Positions 1 through 12,081 of a DNA stretch of 64,000 bases are shown here, piece after piece. Both the position numbers and the translations under genes were made by a program. Each line of letters begins with the position of its first letter. Position 1 is the first letter of the stretch. The notes beneath the pieces are model-generated. The model saw only the letters and a list, made by a program, of their open reading frames with translations. It had not been told where the DNA came from and made no database searches. Source of the stretch: Altericroceibacterium indicum (GTDB lineage: Bacteria > Pseudomonadota > Alphaproteobacteria > Sphingomonadales > Sphingomonadaceae); NCBI RefSeq assembly GCF_009828105.1, contig NZ_WTYQ01000004.1, positions 124,001 to 188,000 on the forward strand. Direction: 5' to 3'.

Positions 1-776
1 GCATTTTCTTCGCCGCGCAAGCGCGCTGCATTGAAGCCTTCACCGATTTCAACACCCTTGACCGCATTGATGCCCATCATGCCCGCTGCCAGATCAGCGT
101 CCAGTTTGGCATAAAGCGGCGCACCCCACCCAGCAGGAACGCCCGTGGCAACGCATTCCACCACTGCGCCCAAAGAGGAGCCATCCTTGCGGGCATTGTC
201 GACGAGCGCTTCCCAGCGCCGGGCAGCGGCTGCATCAGGGCAAAAGAATGGATTATTGGCGATCTCGCCAGCGTCGAAATTGGCCGGATCGATAGCGTCA
301 CCGCCAATCTCCGAAACATAGGCCATGATCGTGACTTCTGGAATAACGAGCCGTGCCACGGCGCCAGCGGCCACACGTGATGCAGTTTCACGGGCAGAAC
401 TGCGCCCGCCACCACGATAATCTCGAAAGCCATATTTGGCGTCATAGGCGTAATCAGCATGCCCAGGGCGATATGCTTTGGCGACTTCGGAATAGTCCTT
501 TGAGCGCTGATCGGTGTTTTCGATCATCAGGCTGATCGGTGTTCCGGTGGTTTTGCCTTCGAATACGCCGCTCAGGATTTTGACCAGATCGGCTTCGCGC
601 CTTTGCGTGGTGAACTTGTTCTGGCCCGGCTTTCTGGCATCGAGAAAGGGCTGGAGAGCTTCTTCACTGATCGCAAGGCCCGGGGGGCACCCATCCACCA
701 CAGCGCCAATGGCTGGCCCGTGGCTTTCGCCCCAGGTGGTGAATCGAAAAATGCGGCCAAAGGAGTTCATGCTCAT
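1..776 (-). CDS. aroC: Chorismate synthase, 5' part (runs off the window)
   Basis: Chorismate synthase converts 5-enolpyruvylshikimate-3-phosphate to chorismate, the last step of the shikimate pathway, using reduced FMN. Translating the minus strand from 776 gives [20 protein letters not shown], the classic N-terminus, followed by GCPPGL, the Arg-rich QRREAD segment, [10 protein letters not shown] and RPGHADY, then [10 protein letters not shown] near residue 125, all hallmark AroC motifs. About 258 codons are present and the C-terminal third lies beyond position 1. There are two possible ATGs, at 776 and 770; the family starts at either. It is divergent from ruvA, so the 80 bp between them must hold both promoters. 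Confidence 0.97.
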   Translation of the reverse strand, partial: MSMNSFGRIFRFTTWGESHGPAIGAVVDGCPPGLAISEEALQPFLDARKPGQNKFTTQRREADLVKILSGVFEGKTTGTPISLMIENTDQRSKDYSEVAKAYRPGHADYAYDAKYGFRDYRGGGRSSARETASRVAAGAVARLVIPEVTIMAYVSEIGGDAIDPANFDAGEIANNPFFCPDAAAARRWEALVDNARKDGSSLGAVVECVATGVPAGWGAPLYAKLDADLAAGMMGINAVKGVEIGEGFNAARLRGEEN

Positions 777-856
777 GGAAGCTGCTCATGCTGCAAGAGT
801 GGAGCTGTGTCCATATTGCACTGGCCAAAAGGCAAGCAATCAGGCAGGAACAAAAC

Positions 857-1465
857 ATGATTGCGAAGCTGAAAGGGCGGCTGGACGATACCGGTATCGA
901 TTGGGCGGTGATAGACGTTCAGGGTGTTGGCTATCTGGTCCATTGCTCGAACCGAACATTATCTGCACTGGGTGAGAAGGGCGAAGCCTGCACGGTTTTT
1001 ACGCATCTTCAGGTGAGCGAGACTGATATGCGCCTGATCGGTTTTGGCAGCGCCGCTGAGCGGGACTGGTTCAAGTTGCTCACCAATGTTCAAGGGGTGG
1101 GGAGCAAGGTCGCACTGGCGATTCTCTCTGCCTTGTCGACAGAAGAATTACAGACCGCTTGCGCCAATCAGGATGCGGCTCAAATTGCGCGGGCGAATGG
1201 TGTCGGGCCGAAGCTTGCCACCAGGATCGTGAATGAATTGAAGGATAAGGCTGGCGCATTGCCGACCGTTTCCGGGGTAACACTTCCCAGCGGCGGCATG
1301 TCTCCAACAAGTGGCGTAAGCGCAGATGCCGTGTCTGCTTTGCAGAATCTTGGCTTCAAGCCTGCCATTGCCGCAAATGCCGTGGCCAAGGCACAAGCCG
1401 ATCTCGGTGAGGGGGCTGATCTGAACGCGCTTGTCCGTCTGGCATTGAAGAAAGCTGCTGGATGA
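857..1465 (+). CDS. ruvA: Holliday junction branch migration protein RuvA
   Basis: RuvA binds four-way DNA junctions and loads the RuvB motor for branch migration in recombinational repair. The 202-residue product begins [13 protein letters not shown], as in the family, so I set the start at 857 rather than at an in-frame upstream ATG at 788 whose extension does not look like RuvA. Two helix-hairpin-helix elements are visible ([16 protein letters not shown] near 71-86 and [16 protein letters not shown] near 105-120), then a flexible linker and the C-terminal RuvB-binding domain. The stop overlaps the ruvB ATG by four bases (ATGA), so the two are translationally coupled. No ruvC is seen next to it. 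Confidence 0.97.
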   Translation: MIAKLKGRLDDTGIDWAVIDVQGVGYLVHCSNRTLSALGEKGEACTVFTHLQVSETDMRLIGFGSAAERDWFKLLTNVQGVGSKVALAILSALSTEELQTACANQDAAQIARANGVGPKLATRIVNELKDKAGALPTVSGVTLPSGGMSPTSGVSADAVSALQNLGFKPAIAANAVAKAQADLGEGADLNALVRLALKKAAG

Positions 1466-2493
1466 CTGACAGGGTAAACCTCACATCAGAACGGCAGCCG
1501 GAAGATCAGGATGCTGCACTGCGTCCAAAAAGCCTGCGCGAATTTATCGGGCAGGAAGCGGCACGCGGCAATCTGCAAGTGTTTATCGAAAGCGCCCGTT
1601 CGCGCGGTGAAGCGATGGACCACACATTGTTTTTTGGTCCTCCTGGCCTTGGTAAGACGACGCTTGCACAGATTGTTGCCAAGGAACTGGGTGTTGGCTT
1701 TCGCGCCACCTCTGGCCCGGTCATCGCTAAGGCTGGCGACCTGGCCGCTTTGCTGACTAATCTTGAATCCGGCGATGTATTGTTCATTGATGAAATTCAT
1801 CGCCTCAACCCCGTGGTTGAAGAAGTGCTTTACCCCGCGATGGAGGATCGCGCGCTCGATCTGATTATCGGGGAGGGGCCATCTGCCCGTTCGGTCCGGA
1901 TCGATTTGCCGCCATTCACACTGATCGGCGCGACTACGCGGCAAGGCCTGCTGACCACGCCTCTGCGTGACCGATTCGGTATTCCCGTGCGGCTGATCTT
2001 TTATACAGAAGACGAACTGACACTGGTGGTGACGCGCGGTGCGCGGCTGCTGGGGATGCAGATTGATGATGCAGGCGCTCGGGAAATCGCCCGCCGCGCC
2101 CGAGGCACGCCGCGCGTCGCAGGCCGATTGCTACGCCGGGTGAGAGACTTTGCCCATGTAGCGGGTGGAAAAAAGGTGACCGCAGAGATTGCCGACCATG
2201 CACTCAACCGGCTGGAAGTGGACGGGCTGGGCCTTGATGCCATGGATAGGCGCTATCTGATGATGATCGCCGATATTTACAAAGGCGGGCCAGTGGGGGT
2301 GGAAACGCTGGCTGCTGGCCTTGCTGAACCGCGCGATACGGTCGAGGATGTTGTTGAACCTTTTCTTATTCAACTCGGCTTGGTTGCTCGCACAGCACGT
2401 GGGCGGTGCCTGAATGACAGAGGGTGGCGACACATCGGGCTGACCCCACCAAGCGGAGAACAGGTCAGCTTGTTTGATACCCCGGGAAACTGA
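1462..2493 (+). CDS. ruvB: Holliday junction branch migration ATPase RuvB
   Basis: This is the hexameric AAA+ motor that pulls DNA through the RuvA-bound junction. The 343-residue protein has Walker A GPPGLGKT near residue 60, Walker B DEIH near 112, sensor 1 GATTR near 157, and the C-terminal winged helix with the Arg-rich segment [19 protein letters not shown]. Length and order match the family. It overlaps ruvA by 4 bases. The 221 bp downstream (2494-2714) are AT-rich, hold no gene, and probably carry the promoter of the next gene. Confidence 0.98.
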   Translation: MTDRVNLTSERQPEDQDAALRPKSLREFIGQEAARGNLQVFIESARSRGEAMDHTLFFGPPGLGKTTLAQIVAKELGVGFRATSGPVIAKAGDLAALLTNLESGDVLFIDEIHRLNPVVEEVLYPAMEDRALDLIIGEGPSARSVRIDLPPFTLIGATTRQGLLTTPLRDRFGIPVRLIFYTEDELTLVVTRGARLLGMQIDDAGAREIARRARGTPRVAGRLLRRVRDFAHVAGGKKVTAEIADHALNRLEVDGLGLDAMDRRYLMMIADIYKGGPVGVETLAAGLAEPRDTVEDVVEPFLIQLGLVARTARGRCLNDRGWRHIGLTPPSGEQVSLFDTPGN

Positions 2494-2714
2494 GATTTTA
2501 ACTAGTTTGATGACCTGATAAGGTTAATTGATTCTTTCCATATTAGTGCCGGACTGGGACAGGTGGCCGTAAACCTATGTGAAGATGGAATTTTGCTATT
2601 ATTTTGTAAAGTCGAATTGGTTAACGGCGTTGCATTGATCACGGAATGGACGATCTTGCGATGTTAAGTGCCTGATTGCATCTGCAGTTTGCACTTGGGG
2701 AGTGAGATAGTCGA

Positions 2715-3590
2715 ATGTCTGTACGTATGGCCCTAGCAAAACTGGCTGCTGTTGCGGCAGGTGGCGCTTTGATTGGCGGTGGGGCTGTACATGTTGCAGA
2801 ACCTCAAGCGGCCACGCTGACTTCAACCAAACATCTCAAATCAGCCAAGAGCATGCGTGCCCCGAACAAGACTGTGAAACGTGCAAGGCGTGCGGTTCCC
2901 CCGCGTATCGTTCCTGCTTTGCCTGAAGAACCGCGGATTCGGCGTGCGATTGCCCGCAGGCCGGAAGTCATTCCATTGCCGCCTCTGCCTCCGCAACCGG
3001 CTATCACCAGCTCAAGTGGCGGCATTCCAGCAGTCATAGGTGGCTCCAGTAGCAGTGGTGGCTATACCGGATCTTCTGGCGGGTTTTTCGGTGGTTATTT
3101 CGGTAGCAGTGGCTCAAGCGGCGGTAATGTTGTTGTGACATCGACCACTACAGGCGGCGTCTCTACTTCGACATCAAGTTCCAGCGGTGTCTCGACCTCT
3201 ACTGGCGGTGTTTCCACCTCGACCGGTGGTGTATCAACATCAACCGGTGGCGTATCAACGTCCACCGGTGGCGTATCAACGTCCACTGGTGGTGTTTCTA
3301 CTTCAACTGGAGGCGTGAGCACTTCGACCAGCACGAGTAGCTCTACATCTTCCAGCTCCAGCAGTTCGAGCAGCTCCAGTAGTAGTTCTTCTTCAAGCTC
3401 CAGCAGCAGTTCATCATCTAGCACCAGCACATCGTCGGGCGGCTCTTCGGGCTCAACGACATCCGGTGATCCTGGCGATCCCGGTACGCCTGTACCCGCT
3501 CCTCCTGTTATGTTGCTATTTGGTGCCGGTGCGGCACTCATTTTTGCGCGCCGACGTAAGGTGCCTGAGCAGCAACAGGTTTCCGCGTAA
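2715..3590 (+). CDS. Ser/Thr/Gly-repeat surface protein with PEP-CTERM-like sorting tail
   Basis: A 291-residue low-complexity secreted protein. Residues 1-33 form a weak signal peptide (KLAAVAAGGALIGGGAVHVA). A basic, Pro-rich stretch follows, then a Ser/Gly-rich part, six copies of a GVSTSTG-type heptapeptide, and a long poly-Ser tract. The C-terminus is tripartite: VPAP at 260-263, a hydrophobic helix at about 264-278, and RRRK at 279-282, which resembles the PEP-CTERM signal processed by exosortase. By analogy with that family it would be an envelope or exopolysaccharide-associated protein; its function is unknown. A GGGGAG sequence lies about 14 bases upstream of the ATG, rather far for a ribosome site. 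A terminator follows at 3633. Confidence 0.8.
   Translation: MSVRMALAKLAAVAAGGALIGGGAVHVAEPQAATLTSTKHLKSAKSMRAPNKTVKRARRAVPPRIVPALPEEPRIRRAIARRPEVIPLPPLPPQPAITSSSGGIPAVIGGSSSSGGYTGSSGGFFGGYFGSSGSSGGNVVVTSTTTGGVSTSTSSSSGVSTSTGGVSTSTGGVSTSTGGVSTSTGGVSTSTGGVSTSTGGVSTSTSTSSSTSSSSSSSSSSSSSSSSSSSSSSSSSTSTSSGGSSGSTTSGDPGDPGTPVPAPPVMLLFGAGAALIFARRRKVPEQQQVSA
3186..3329 (+). repeat. 21-bp coding tandem repeat (GVSTSTG heptapeptide)
   Basis: Six consecutive 21-bp units start at 3186, 3207, 3228, 3249, 3270 and 3291, and a partial seventh starts at 3312. Each encodes Gly-Val-Ser-Thr-Ser-Thr-Gly. The units differ at synonymous third positions, except that the fourth and fifth are nearly identical, so the peptide rather than the DNA is conserved. 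A Ser-rich tract of mixed AGC/TCC/AGT codons follows to about 3430. Copy number is likely to vary between strains. Confidence 0.9.
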
Positions 3591-3632
3591 TTTTAGTCGC
3601 GATACAACAAATCACTTCCCTCAGGTGATGCA

Positions 3633-3663
3633 AGGCGGCCTCGAAAGAGGTCGCCTTTTCTTT
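3633..3663 (+). terminator. Rho-independent terminator after the PEP-CTERM-like gene
   Basis: Arms AGGCGGCCTC (3633-3642) and GAGGTCGCCT (3647-3656) pair with one wobble around a GAAA loop and run into TTTCTTTG. It lies 43 bp after the stop of the gene ending at 3590. Confidence 0.8.
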
Positions 3664-3696
3664 GTCTGCATCTTCGTTGCTCGTGCCGGATGCTCA

Positions 3697-3727
3697 AAGA
3701 AAAGGGCTCTACCTTTCGGCAGAGCCC
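3697..3727 (-). terminator. Rho-independent terminator of acnA
   Basis: Read on the minus strand, GGGCTCTGCC (3727-3718), a GAAA tetraloop and GGTAGAGCCC (3713-3704) form a 10-bp stem followed by TTTTCTTTG. It starts 28 bp past the acnA stop codon. Confidence 0.85.
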
Positions 3728-3755
3728 TCAACTTTTAGCATGTTTTCAGCAGGCC

Positions 3756-6428
<2,673 letters not shown>

Positions 6429-6499
6429 CTATGCGCTATCCTTCCTGAATGAAGCCGCTGATCGCCCTCGGGGAAAGGGCTTGAATTTTGTCCCGGCAG

Positions 6500-6519
6500 T
6501 TGCGCGCTCAAACGCGCAA
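6500..6519. promoter_or_regulatory. Inverted repeat in the acnA upstream region
   Basis: TTGCGCG (6500-6506) and CGCGCAA (6513-6519) are perfect 7-bp arms with a 6-base spacer, 72-91 bp upstream of the acnA start codon. It could be a regulator site or a leader hairpin. No T-tract follows, so it is not a terminator. No function is assigned. Confidence 0.35.
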
Positions 6520-6595
6520 GGTCAAGGGGCTCACTACATGGAACACACGGCGCGGCGCGTGGTTTCATTTCTGTGAATGGGTTGGGGTGACATAA

Positions 6596-6814
6596 ATGAA
6601 TCTCAGTGGGGCGGAGATTGGCGGGCTACGCAAACAGGAGCCGCTCCATGTCATCCCAATCGCGCTAGCGCTTATTCTGGCTGCATTTGCAGGAGGTGGA
6701 CTTGGGTTGATCTGGAACTCTGCGACAGTGGAATCATCGAAAACCCTTGAATCAGAAGGTAAAAATGATTCTTCTGAGGACGGCGCTGAAGGTACAGCAA
6801 GCGAGAATCGATAG
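6596..6814 (+). CDS. Small single-pass membrane protein, unknown function
   Basis: 72 residues. A short polar N-terminus is followed by one clear membrane segment at about residues 19-40 (IPIALALILAAFAGGGLGLI) and an acidic, Ser/Glu-rich tail ending at residue 72. It is divergent from acnA and nothing overlaps it. The ribosome site is weak (GGGGTGA about 9 bases upstream). I recognise no family. Membrane topology and composition argue for a real gene, but the short length leaves doubt. Confidence 0.55.
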   Translation: MNLSGAEIGGLRKQEPLHVIPIALALILAAFAGGGLGLIWNSATVESSKTLESEGKNDSSEDGAEGTASENR

Positions 6815-6968
6815 CGACGCAAGGTCATCGGCCGCTGGTGATTCAGCGGACAGTCAGCCCCGATAGTGAATATAGAAGCAGATCAGGAAGCGTATTGTAT
6901 GACATAATGGAATGGAGCGCTTTTCTGCCAGCACTGCCTCTCCTGAATGTGAACAGGGCATTTGATAA

Positions 6969-8366
6969 ATGAATTTTTCTGTAAAGTTTTCACTCCTGAC
7001 AGTCGCAACGCTGTCGATTCCGGTTTCTGCCGTCGCGCAAGAGGATTTGACCCGGCAGGTTCCGCAGACTGCGCCTCCTGCAACTGTGTCTAATCCTGTG
7101 ATTCAGGCGGTGCCCGGAATTACCTTTGAACAGCCAAAGCCGGTGATTGAGGAATGGAGCAAGAAAGATGCAAAAGCTTTACTGACTTTTATTGAAGGGG
7201 TCGGAGCGGACGGTCTTGATCCAGCAGAATATCGGCCTGACGATCTTCGTCAGGCGCTAGCAGACGGTACGGTCAATGTTAGTCAGAATGTCGATGATTG
7301 GTCTGACCTGGATGCGACTGGTGAAGAGCTGAGCCTTAGCGAAGTGGCCAGTCAAAGCTTCACATGGCTGGTCGAAGATCTGCGCGATGGTCGCACCCCT
7401 ATGGAAGATCGCAAACAGTGGTTTGTCATCGATTCTGATCCAGACTTCTACCCTACCAGTGACTTGATGACTGAAGCTCTCCAGCAACATGATGTGGCTG
7501 GAGTTCTGAAATCTCTCAATCCGACGCATCCCGATTATGCAGTGCTCAAGCAGGCGCTGGCCAATACGCCCAAGACAGAAACCAAGAAACGTAAACTGAT
7601 CCGCGCGAATATGGACCGGTGGCGTTGGCTGCCGCGCGATCTTGGGACGCAATATCTGATTACCAATGTTCCGGAATATCAGCTTCGTCTGACAGTGAAT
7701 AACAAGATCATTCGAACCTATAAAACTGTGGTCGGAAAGCCTGGACGAACGGCCACACCGCAACTGGCTGAAGTGGTGGAAGGCGTTGTCTTTAATCCCA
7801 CCTGGACCGTCCCGCAGAGCATTGTGAAAGGTGAGGGGCTGGGGCAAAAAGTTCTCAACAACCCCACATGGGCCGCCAATGCGGGGTATAAGGCCACGAA
7901 AAGCGAAAATGGCTTCATTAATGTCGTGCAGCAGCCGGGGCCGGGCAATTCGCTTGGTATGATGAAGCTCGACATGCCGAATGAACATGCCATTTTCCTC
8001 CATGACACGCCGGCGAAGAATTATTTCAATCGTGATCAGCGCGCGCTGAGCCATGGTTGCATCCGTACGGAGCGGGCGCTGGAACTGGCGATCACGATGG
8101 CGATTTTGGGCGATGGTGTCAGTAAAGATGACGCGGTGGCCATTTCAAAATCGGGTGAATATACGAAGGTCGCGCTGAAAAAGACGATGCCTGTTTATAT
8201 CACCTATTTCACCATGGCGACCGACATCGACGGAAAGCTTCGCACCTTCGATGACATTTATGATCGCGATGCGCCCGTGCTGGCTAGTTTTGACCAACCG
8301 CGCGAACGGAATCGGACGCGGGTGACGGATGAAGAAGTTGTGCCGATCGAAGATCCCGGCCTCTAA
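6969..8366 (+). CDS. L,D-transpeptidase, YcbB-like
   Basis: A periplasmic enzyme that makes 3-3 cross-links in peptidoglycan or attaches proteins to it. The 465-residue product starts with a signal peptide (MNFSVKFSLLTVATLSIPVSAVAQ). A helical scaffolding domain resembling that of YcbB follows (ALLTFIEGVGADGLDPAEY, DDLRQAL). The YkuD catalytic domain starts at about residue 230 (QYLITNVPEYQLRL). The active-site motif is SHGCIR with Cys364, preceded by the conserved FLHDTP. The reduced N-terminal part compared with E. coli YcbB is usual in alphaproteobacteria. It converges with a second L,D-transpeptidase 12 bp downstream. Confidence 0.93.
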   Translation: MNFSVKFSLLTVATLSIPVSAVAQEDLTRQVPQTAPPATVSNPVIQAVPGITFEQPKPVIEEWSKKDAKALLTFIEGVGADGLDPAEYRPDDLRQALADGTVNVSQNVDDWSDLDATGEELSLSEVASQSFTWLVEDLRDGRTPMEDRKQWFVIDSDPDFYPTSDLMTEALQQHDVAGVLKSLNPTHPDYAVLKQALANTPKTETKKRKLIRANMDRWRWLPRDLGTQYLITNVPEYQLRLTVNNKIIRTYKTVVGKPGRTATPQLAEVVEGVVFNPTWTVPQSIVKGEGLGQKVLNNPTWAANAGYKATKSENGFINVVQQPGPGNSLGMMKLDMPNEHAIFLHDTPAKNYFNRDQRALSHGCIRTERALELAITMAILGDGVSKDDAVAISKSGEYTKVALKKTMPVYITYFTMATDIDGKLRTFDDIYDRDAPVLASFDQPRERNRTRVTDEEVVPIEDPGL

Positions 8367-8378
8367 TGGCAGGTGATC

Positions 8379-9041
8379 TCAGGTTTCTATCGGGGGAGAT
8401 GGCGGTACGGAGCCATCTCCTTCGAGATTGAGCTGATCGGCAAACAGAAGTCTGCCGCCAGACAAATGCCACAGAGCTTCACGGAAATCGTCCGGGCTCA
8501 TGGCAAAGCATCCATTGGAGCGGCCAAGCCGCCCCCAACGGGCAACATGTTCCGGCGTGGCATAGCTTGCCGGATGCATGACAATCGCACGGGGGAGGGC
8601 GTTGGAATTGCTATCATCCAGCCCGCCCAGCCTGATTGAAGTGCCATAGCGGCCCTTATACCATTCCCAAGTCACATAAGCGCCCCGGCTGGTGCTGTTG
8701 GAGCCTTCCACATTGGAAAATGTGTTGAGGTAGCCATCATGTTCTGGGTCAGAGCCGGTACCATGGGCCACCAGGAAGGAGCGGACCGTTCCTTGTTCAA
8801 GATTGGCGAAATGGAAACGCGGGCGGGAAGAGTGTGCGCTAAAATCTGCAATTCCGGCGATGTCCCGGCGCCACAAGACAGGGCCTGCCTTTTCGATTTC
8901 TCGCTTGGCGATTTCCATAATCCGGGTTTCGCGAGCATCGAGCAGGGAGGCCTGCGCAGCGACACGAAGAGGTAAAGCGATGGTGCCAGCAGCAAGTGCA
9001 GCACCACCGATAAATTTTCGCCTGTTGAACTGTGCGACCAT
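8379..9041 (-). CDS. L,D-transpeptidase catalytic-domain protein with Tat-like signal (YkuD_2 type)
   Basis: A 220-residue protein of the murein L,D-transpeptidase catalytic-domain family. The start at 9041 puts NRRKFIGGAALAAGTIALP at the N-terminus, a twin-arginine-type export signal; an in-frame ATG at 9092 would add 17 residues with no signal character. An AGAAGAG ribosome site precedes 9041. The catalytic motif is GRSNGCFAM, Cys at about residue 178, and FSNVEGSNSTSRG lies upstream of it. It probably acts on peptidoglycan in the periplasm; a hydrolytic or transfer role cannot be told apart from sequence. It is convergent with the YcbB-like gene. Confidence 0.85.
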   Translation of the reverse strand: MVAQFNRRKFIGGAALAAGTIALPLRVAAQASLLDARETRIMEIAKREIEKAGPVLWRRDIAGIADFSAHSSRPRFHFANLEQGTVRSFLVAHGTGSDPEHDGYLNTFSNVEGSNSTSRGAYVTWEWYKGRYGTSIRLGGLDDSNSNALPRAIVMHPASYATPEHVARWGRLGRSNGCFAMSPDDFREALWHLSGGRLLFADQLNLEGDGSVPPSPPIET

Positions 9042-9188
9042 ACTCACTCTTCTAGGTGGTAATCGGGTTAAATACCATCGCCCGGCGACCATTTGCCGAA
9101 GCTGAACACCTTCTCAGCCTATAGCTGAACCGATGCTTGACTGGATATGCCCCAATTAATCCTTGCGTCCCAGAATGCTGAAGTTTGT

Positions 9189-10337
9189 TCAGGCAACGAT
9201 TCCGGCAGGTACAGGGTCGCTTTTGCCTTCATCCGATGTAGCAGCTTCGATCTCTGCGGCTTTGGTTTCGACAAGCTCTACGATGTGATCGAGCATATCA
9301 TCGCTTTGCACATGATGATCGGTGACGCCTGACAGGTACACCATGTGTTTGCCATTCCCGCCGCCGGTGATTCCAATGTCGGTTTCACGCGCTTCGCCGG
9401 GGCCATTGACCACGCAGCCCAAAATCGAAAGCGAGAGCGGGGTCTTGATATGTTGCAAGCGTTCTTCAAGCAGGGTGACTGTCTTGATGACGTCAAAACC
9501 CTGCCGCGAACATGATGGACAGGACACAACCCGGACACCGCGTGTGCGAAGCCCCAAGGCTTTGAGCATTTCAAAGCCGACGCGAACTTCCTGTTCAGGC
9601 TCGGCCGAAAGTGAAACGCGCAAAGTGTCGCCAATGCCGGACCACAGCAGGTTACCCATGCCGATGGAACTCTTAACCGTCCCGCCGATCAAGCCACCTG
9701 CTTCAGTAATGCCGAGATGAAGCGGGCAGTCCACAGCTTCTGCCAGACCCATATAGGCGGCAACGGCCAGAAATACGTCGCTGGCTTTTACCGCGACTTT
9801 AAATTCGTGAAAATCATGATCCTGCAAAAGTTTGATGTGATCCATCGCACTCTCGACGAGGGCTTCCGGGCAAGGCTCGCCATATTTTTCCAGCAGGTGA
9901 CGTTCAAGGCTTCCGCCATTGACGCCAATACGGATCGCGCAGCCATTGGCTTTGGCAGCACGGACCACTTCGGCAACGCGGTCGCTCCCACCAATATTGC
10001 CGGGATTGATCCGGAGACAGGCAGCACCGGCATCGGCTGCTTCCAGTGCGCGCTTATAATGGAAATGGATATCGGCCACGAGCGGCACTTCTGCTGCTCT
10101 CGCAATTTCCCGGAATGCTGCTGTACTGTCCGTATCCGGGCAGGAAACGCGGATAATATCAGCGCCCGCTTCTTCACACCGGCGAATCTGATCAATGGTC
10201 GCCTTGACGTCAGGCGTCGGCGTGTTGGTCATGGTTTGCACCGTAATCGGCGCATCACCGCCGACAGGCACTCTACCGACCATTATCTGGCGGCTCTTGC
10301 GGCGCTCAATATCGCGCCATGGGCGTATGGAAGACAT
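9189..10337 (-). CDS. ispG: 4-hydroxy-3-methylbut-2-en-1-yl diphosphate synthase
   Basis: IspG (GcpE) reductively opens the cyclic diphosphate MEcPP to HMBPP in the MEP isoprenoid pathway. The 382-residue product has the N-terminal TIM barrel ([22 protein letters not shown]) and the C-terminal iron-sulfur domain with ligands Cys273 and Cys276 (SCPSCSRQ) and Cys308 ([11 protein letters not shown]), the last motif also carrying the conserved Glu315. Length is typical of the proteobacterial form without insert. It is monocistronic or follows the small membrane gene upstream (10490-10849). Confidence 0.98.
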   Translation of the reverse strand: MSSIRPWRDIERRKSRQIMVGRVPVGGDAPITVQTMTNTPTPDVKATIDQIRRCEEAGADIIRVSCPDTDSTAAFREIARAAEVPLVADIHFHYKRALEAADAGAACLRINPGNIGGSDRVAEVVRAAKANGCAIRIGVNGGSLERHLLEKYGEPCPEALVESAMDHIKLLQDHDFHEFKVAVKASDVFLAVAAYMGLAEAVDCPLHLGITEAGGLIGGTVKSSIGMGNLLWSGIGDTLRVSLSAEPEQEVRVGFEMLKALGLRTRGVRVVSCPSCSRQGFDVIKTVTLLEERLQHIKTPLSLSILGCVVNGPGEARETDIGITGGGNGKHMVYLSGVTDHHVQSDDMLDHIVELVETKAAEIEAATSDEGKSDPVPAGIVA

Positions 10338-10446
10338 GGGCGATCTATAGACCAGTGTGATGAAAGGCGAAAGGCATTGCAGAAGGCGGCCCGTTTATTT
10401 CCAACGAGCGAACTTACTTGCAGTGCAATGGTGCCGGGAGAAAGCT

Positions 10447-10484
10447 CACCCGCGCTGGCATAGAAAATGTTTCAAGCGCGGGTG
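10447..10484 (-). terminator. Hairpin downstream of the small membrane gene
   Basis: Arms CACCCGCGCT (10447-10456) and AGCGCGGGTG (10475-10484) are perfect and separated by 18 bases. On the minus strand the stem is followed by AGCTTTCTCC, only a weak T-tract. It lies 6 bp past the stop of the gene at 10490-10849, so it could terminate that gene or act as an attenuator before ispG. Confidence 0.4.
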
Positions 10485-10489
10485 TGAGG

Positions 10490-10849
10490 TTAATTCTCGA
10501 TCACATCCAACCCGTCATCATCACGCTTTTTTTCTGCCAGCGGGTCGGGCTTAGGCGTATCATCATTGAAGAGTACGCTTTCCGTTTCGGTAGCGGCTTT
10601 TGATTTGGGAATTTCTCCTGATTCGATAGCCTTTGCCTCAGTAGAAGCGTTTGGCTGTGACATCATTGCGCCAGAAGTCAGCCCTTGAGAATCTTCATCA
10701 TCGGTGGCCGCTGGAAGCATCCAGCTTGCTGATAGCAGCACCACTGCCAACACAACGCTGATGATCAGTACCCAGCGCATTACATTGGGCGTTGAGCCGC
10801 CGCGTGCTTCATCCGTACTGACGTGAACTTCATCTCCATTACGATCCAT
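10490..10849 (-). CDS. Single-pass membrane protein with acidic periplasmic tail, unknown
   Basis: 119 residues. The cytoplasmic N-terminus (MDRNGDEVHVSTDEARGG) is followed by a membrane segment at about 26-46 (WVLIISVVLAVVLLSASWML). A polar tail rich in Glu, Asp and Lys follows, ending DDDGLDVIEN. It lies upstream of ispG on the same strand and downstream of dapD. I recognise no family. The clean topology, good spacing and lack of a competing frame support a gene. Confidence 0.65.
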   Translation of the reverse strand: MDRNGDEVHVSTDEARGGSTPNVMRWVLIISVVLAVVLLSASWMLPAATDDEDSQGLTSGAMMSQPNASTEAKAIESGEIPKSKAATETESVLFNDDTPKPDPLAEKKRDDDGLDVIEN

Positions 10850-10936
10850 TTTCAGACATTCCCCTAGTTCTATGCGGCTATTATTAGCTCTGCATTGAAC
10901 TAGGGTGTGCCTGTAAAAAGGGGCGAAGAAAAGAGT

Positions 10937-11785
10937 TTAGTCGCGGAGCAATTCATTGATGCCCGTTTTGGAACGCGTTTGCGCATCCACTGTCTTGACG
11001 ATGACCGCACAATAGAGCGACGGGCCAGGCGTGCCATCTGCCAGTGGCTTGCCTGGCAGTGCGCCGGGGACAACCACGGCATATGGTGGGACTTCACCGA
11101 TATGCACTTCACCGGTTTTACGATCGACGATTTTGGTTGAGGCCCCAAGATAGACACCCATGGAAAGCACAGCGCCTTCGCCAATACGGACGCCCTCAGC
11201 CACTTCCGAACGTGCACCGATGAAGGCGCCGTCACCGATGATGACCGGGTCAGCCTGAAGCGGTTCAAGTACGCCGCCGATTCCTGCGCCACCGGAAATA
11301 TGCACATTTTTGCCGATCTGCGCGCAACTGCCGACGGTTGCCCAAGTGTCGATCATAGTGCCTTCATCGATGAAAGCGCCAATGTTTGTGAAGCTTGGCA
11401 TCAACACAACGCCCTTGGCAACGTGGCTGCCACGGCGAACTACAGCGCCCGGAACGGCGCGGAATCCAGCTTCACGGAAGCGGGCATCGTCCCAATCGGC
11501 AAACTTGGTTGGAACTTTGTCAAACCAGGGGCCGGGTGTCGAATCGTCTGCCGCAGAACCCATCACGACATTGTCGTTCAGGCGAAAAGACAGCAGAACA
11601 GCTTTTTTTAGCCACTGATTAACGGTCCATCCGCCATTTCCGTCTGGCTCTGCGACACGCGCTTTACCGCTATCGAGAAGTGTAAGAGTCTCCTCGACGA
11701 TTTTGTGAACATTCTTGTCGGCCGGTGTAATCTCTGCACGGCGTTCCCAAGCAGATTCGATTGAGCTTTGTAGTTCTGAAGACAT
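10937..11785 (-). CDS. dapD: Tetrahydrodipicolinate N-succinyltransferase
   Basis: DapD transfers succinyl from succinyl-CoA to tetrahydrodipicolinate in the succinylase branch of lysine/diaminopimelate synthesis. The 282-residue protein has the helical N-terminal domain ([19 protein letters not shown]) and a left-handed beta-helix of hexapeptide repeats from about residue 110 ([61 protein letters not shown]). The length is the family norm. It lies upstream of the small membrane gene and ispG on the minus strand, with 87 bp between. The 296 bp between dapD and the next gene at 12082 hold no recognisable feature. Confidence 0.97.
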   Translation of the reverse strand: MSSELQSSIESAWERRAEITPADKNVHKIVEETLTLLDSGKARVAEPDGNGGWTVNQWLKKAVLLSFRLNDNVVMGSAADDSTPGPWFDKVPTKFADWDDARFREAGFRAVPGAVVRRGSHVAKGVVLMPSFTNIGAFIDEGTMIDTWATVGSCAQIGKNVHISGGAGIGGVLEPLQADPVIIGDGAFIGARSEVAEGVRIGEGAVLSMGVYLGASTKIVDRKTGEVHIGEVPPYAVVVPGALPGKPLADGTPGPSLYCAVIVKTVDAQTRSKTGINELLRD

Positions 11786-12081
11786 GATGATGCGATTCTC
11801 CGGCGCGTTTTATTGGATTGATCCACAATTGCCTGCGCGACTAGCCGCAACACTTCCCTGCGGCAAGTCACTACCCTGACGGAGCAGTGCCTAACGGTGA
11901 GCTAAAACATAGCTCAAATGAACCTTGGTTTTATGCCTCTCGCGGCCATTGCGTAATGGAGCTGGATTATCGTTAACGCTATGTTTGCCTTTTAAGTGAA
12001 AGGTAATCTCGTCGCAGTCGCACGTTAAGATGCTGTCTCAAGTGATTGTTAATAAAAATAATAAAGGTCGCAGGTGTAATC

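Noticed and set aside
788-856. Longer N-terminus for RuvA
   Set aside because: The added 23 residues do not resemble RuvA and would place the start within the region divergent to aroC.
3186-3430. Possible CRISPR or satellite array
   Set aside because: The 21-bp units are contiguous with no spacers and keep a reading frame; variation is synonymous, so it is a coding repeat.
3095-3541. 148-codon Glu/Leu/Val-rich minus-strand frame
   Set aside because: It is only the mirror of the Ser/Thr codon repeats on the plus strand.
7257-8054. 265-codon minus-strand frame
   Set aside because: Antisense to the L,D-transpeptidase gene with its intact catalytic motif.
10340-10360. TAGACCAGTG resembling the centre of the TetR palindrome
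   Set aside because: Only one half-site is present, with no symmetric partner, so I take it as chance.
9717-10463. 248-codon plus-strand frame
   Set aside because: Antisense to ispG, which is unmistakable.
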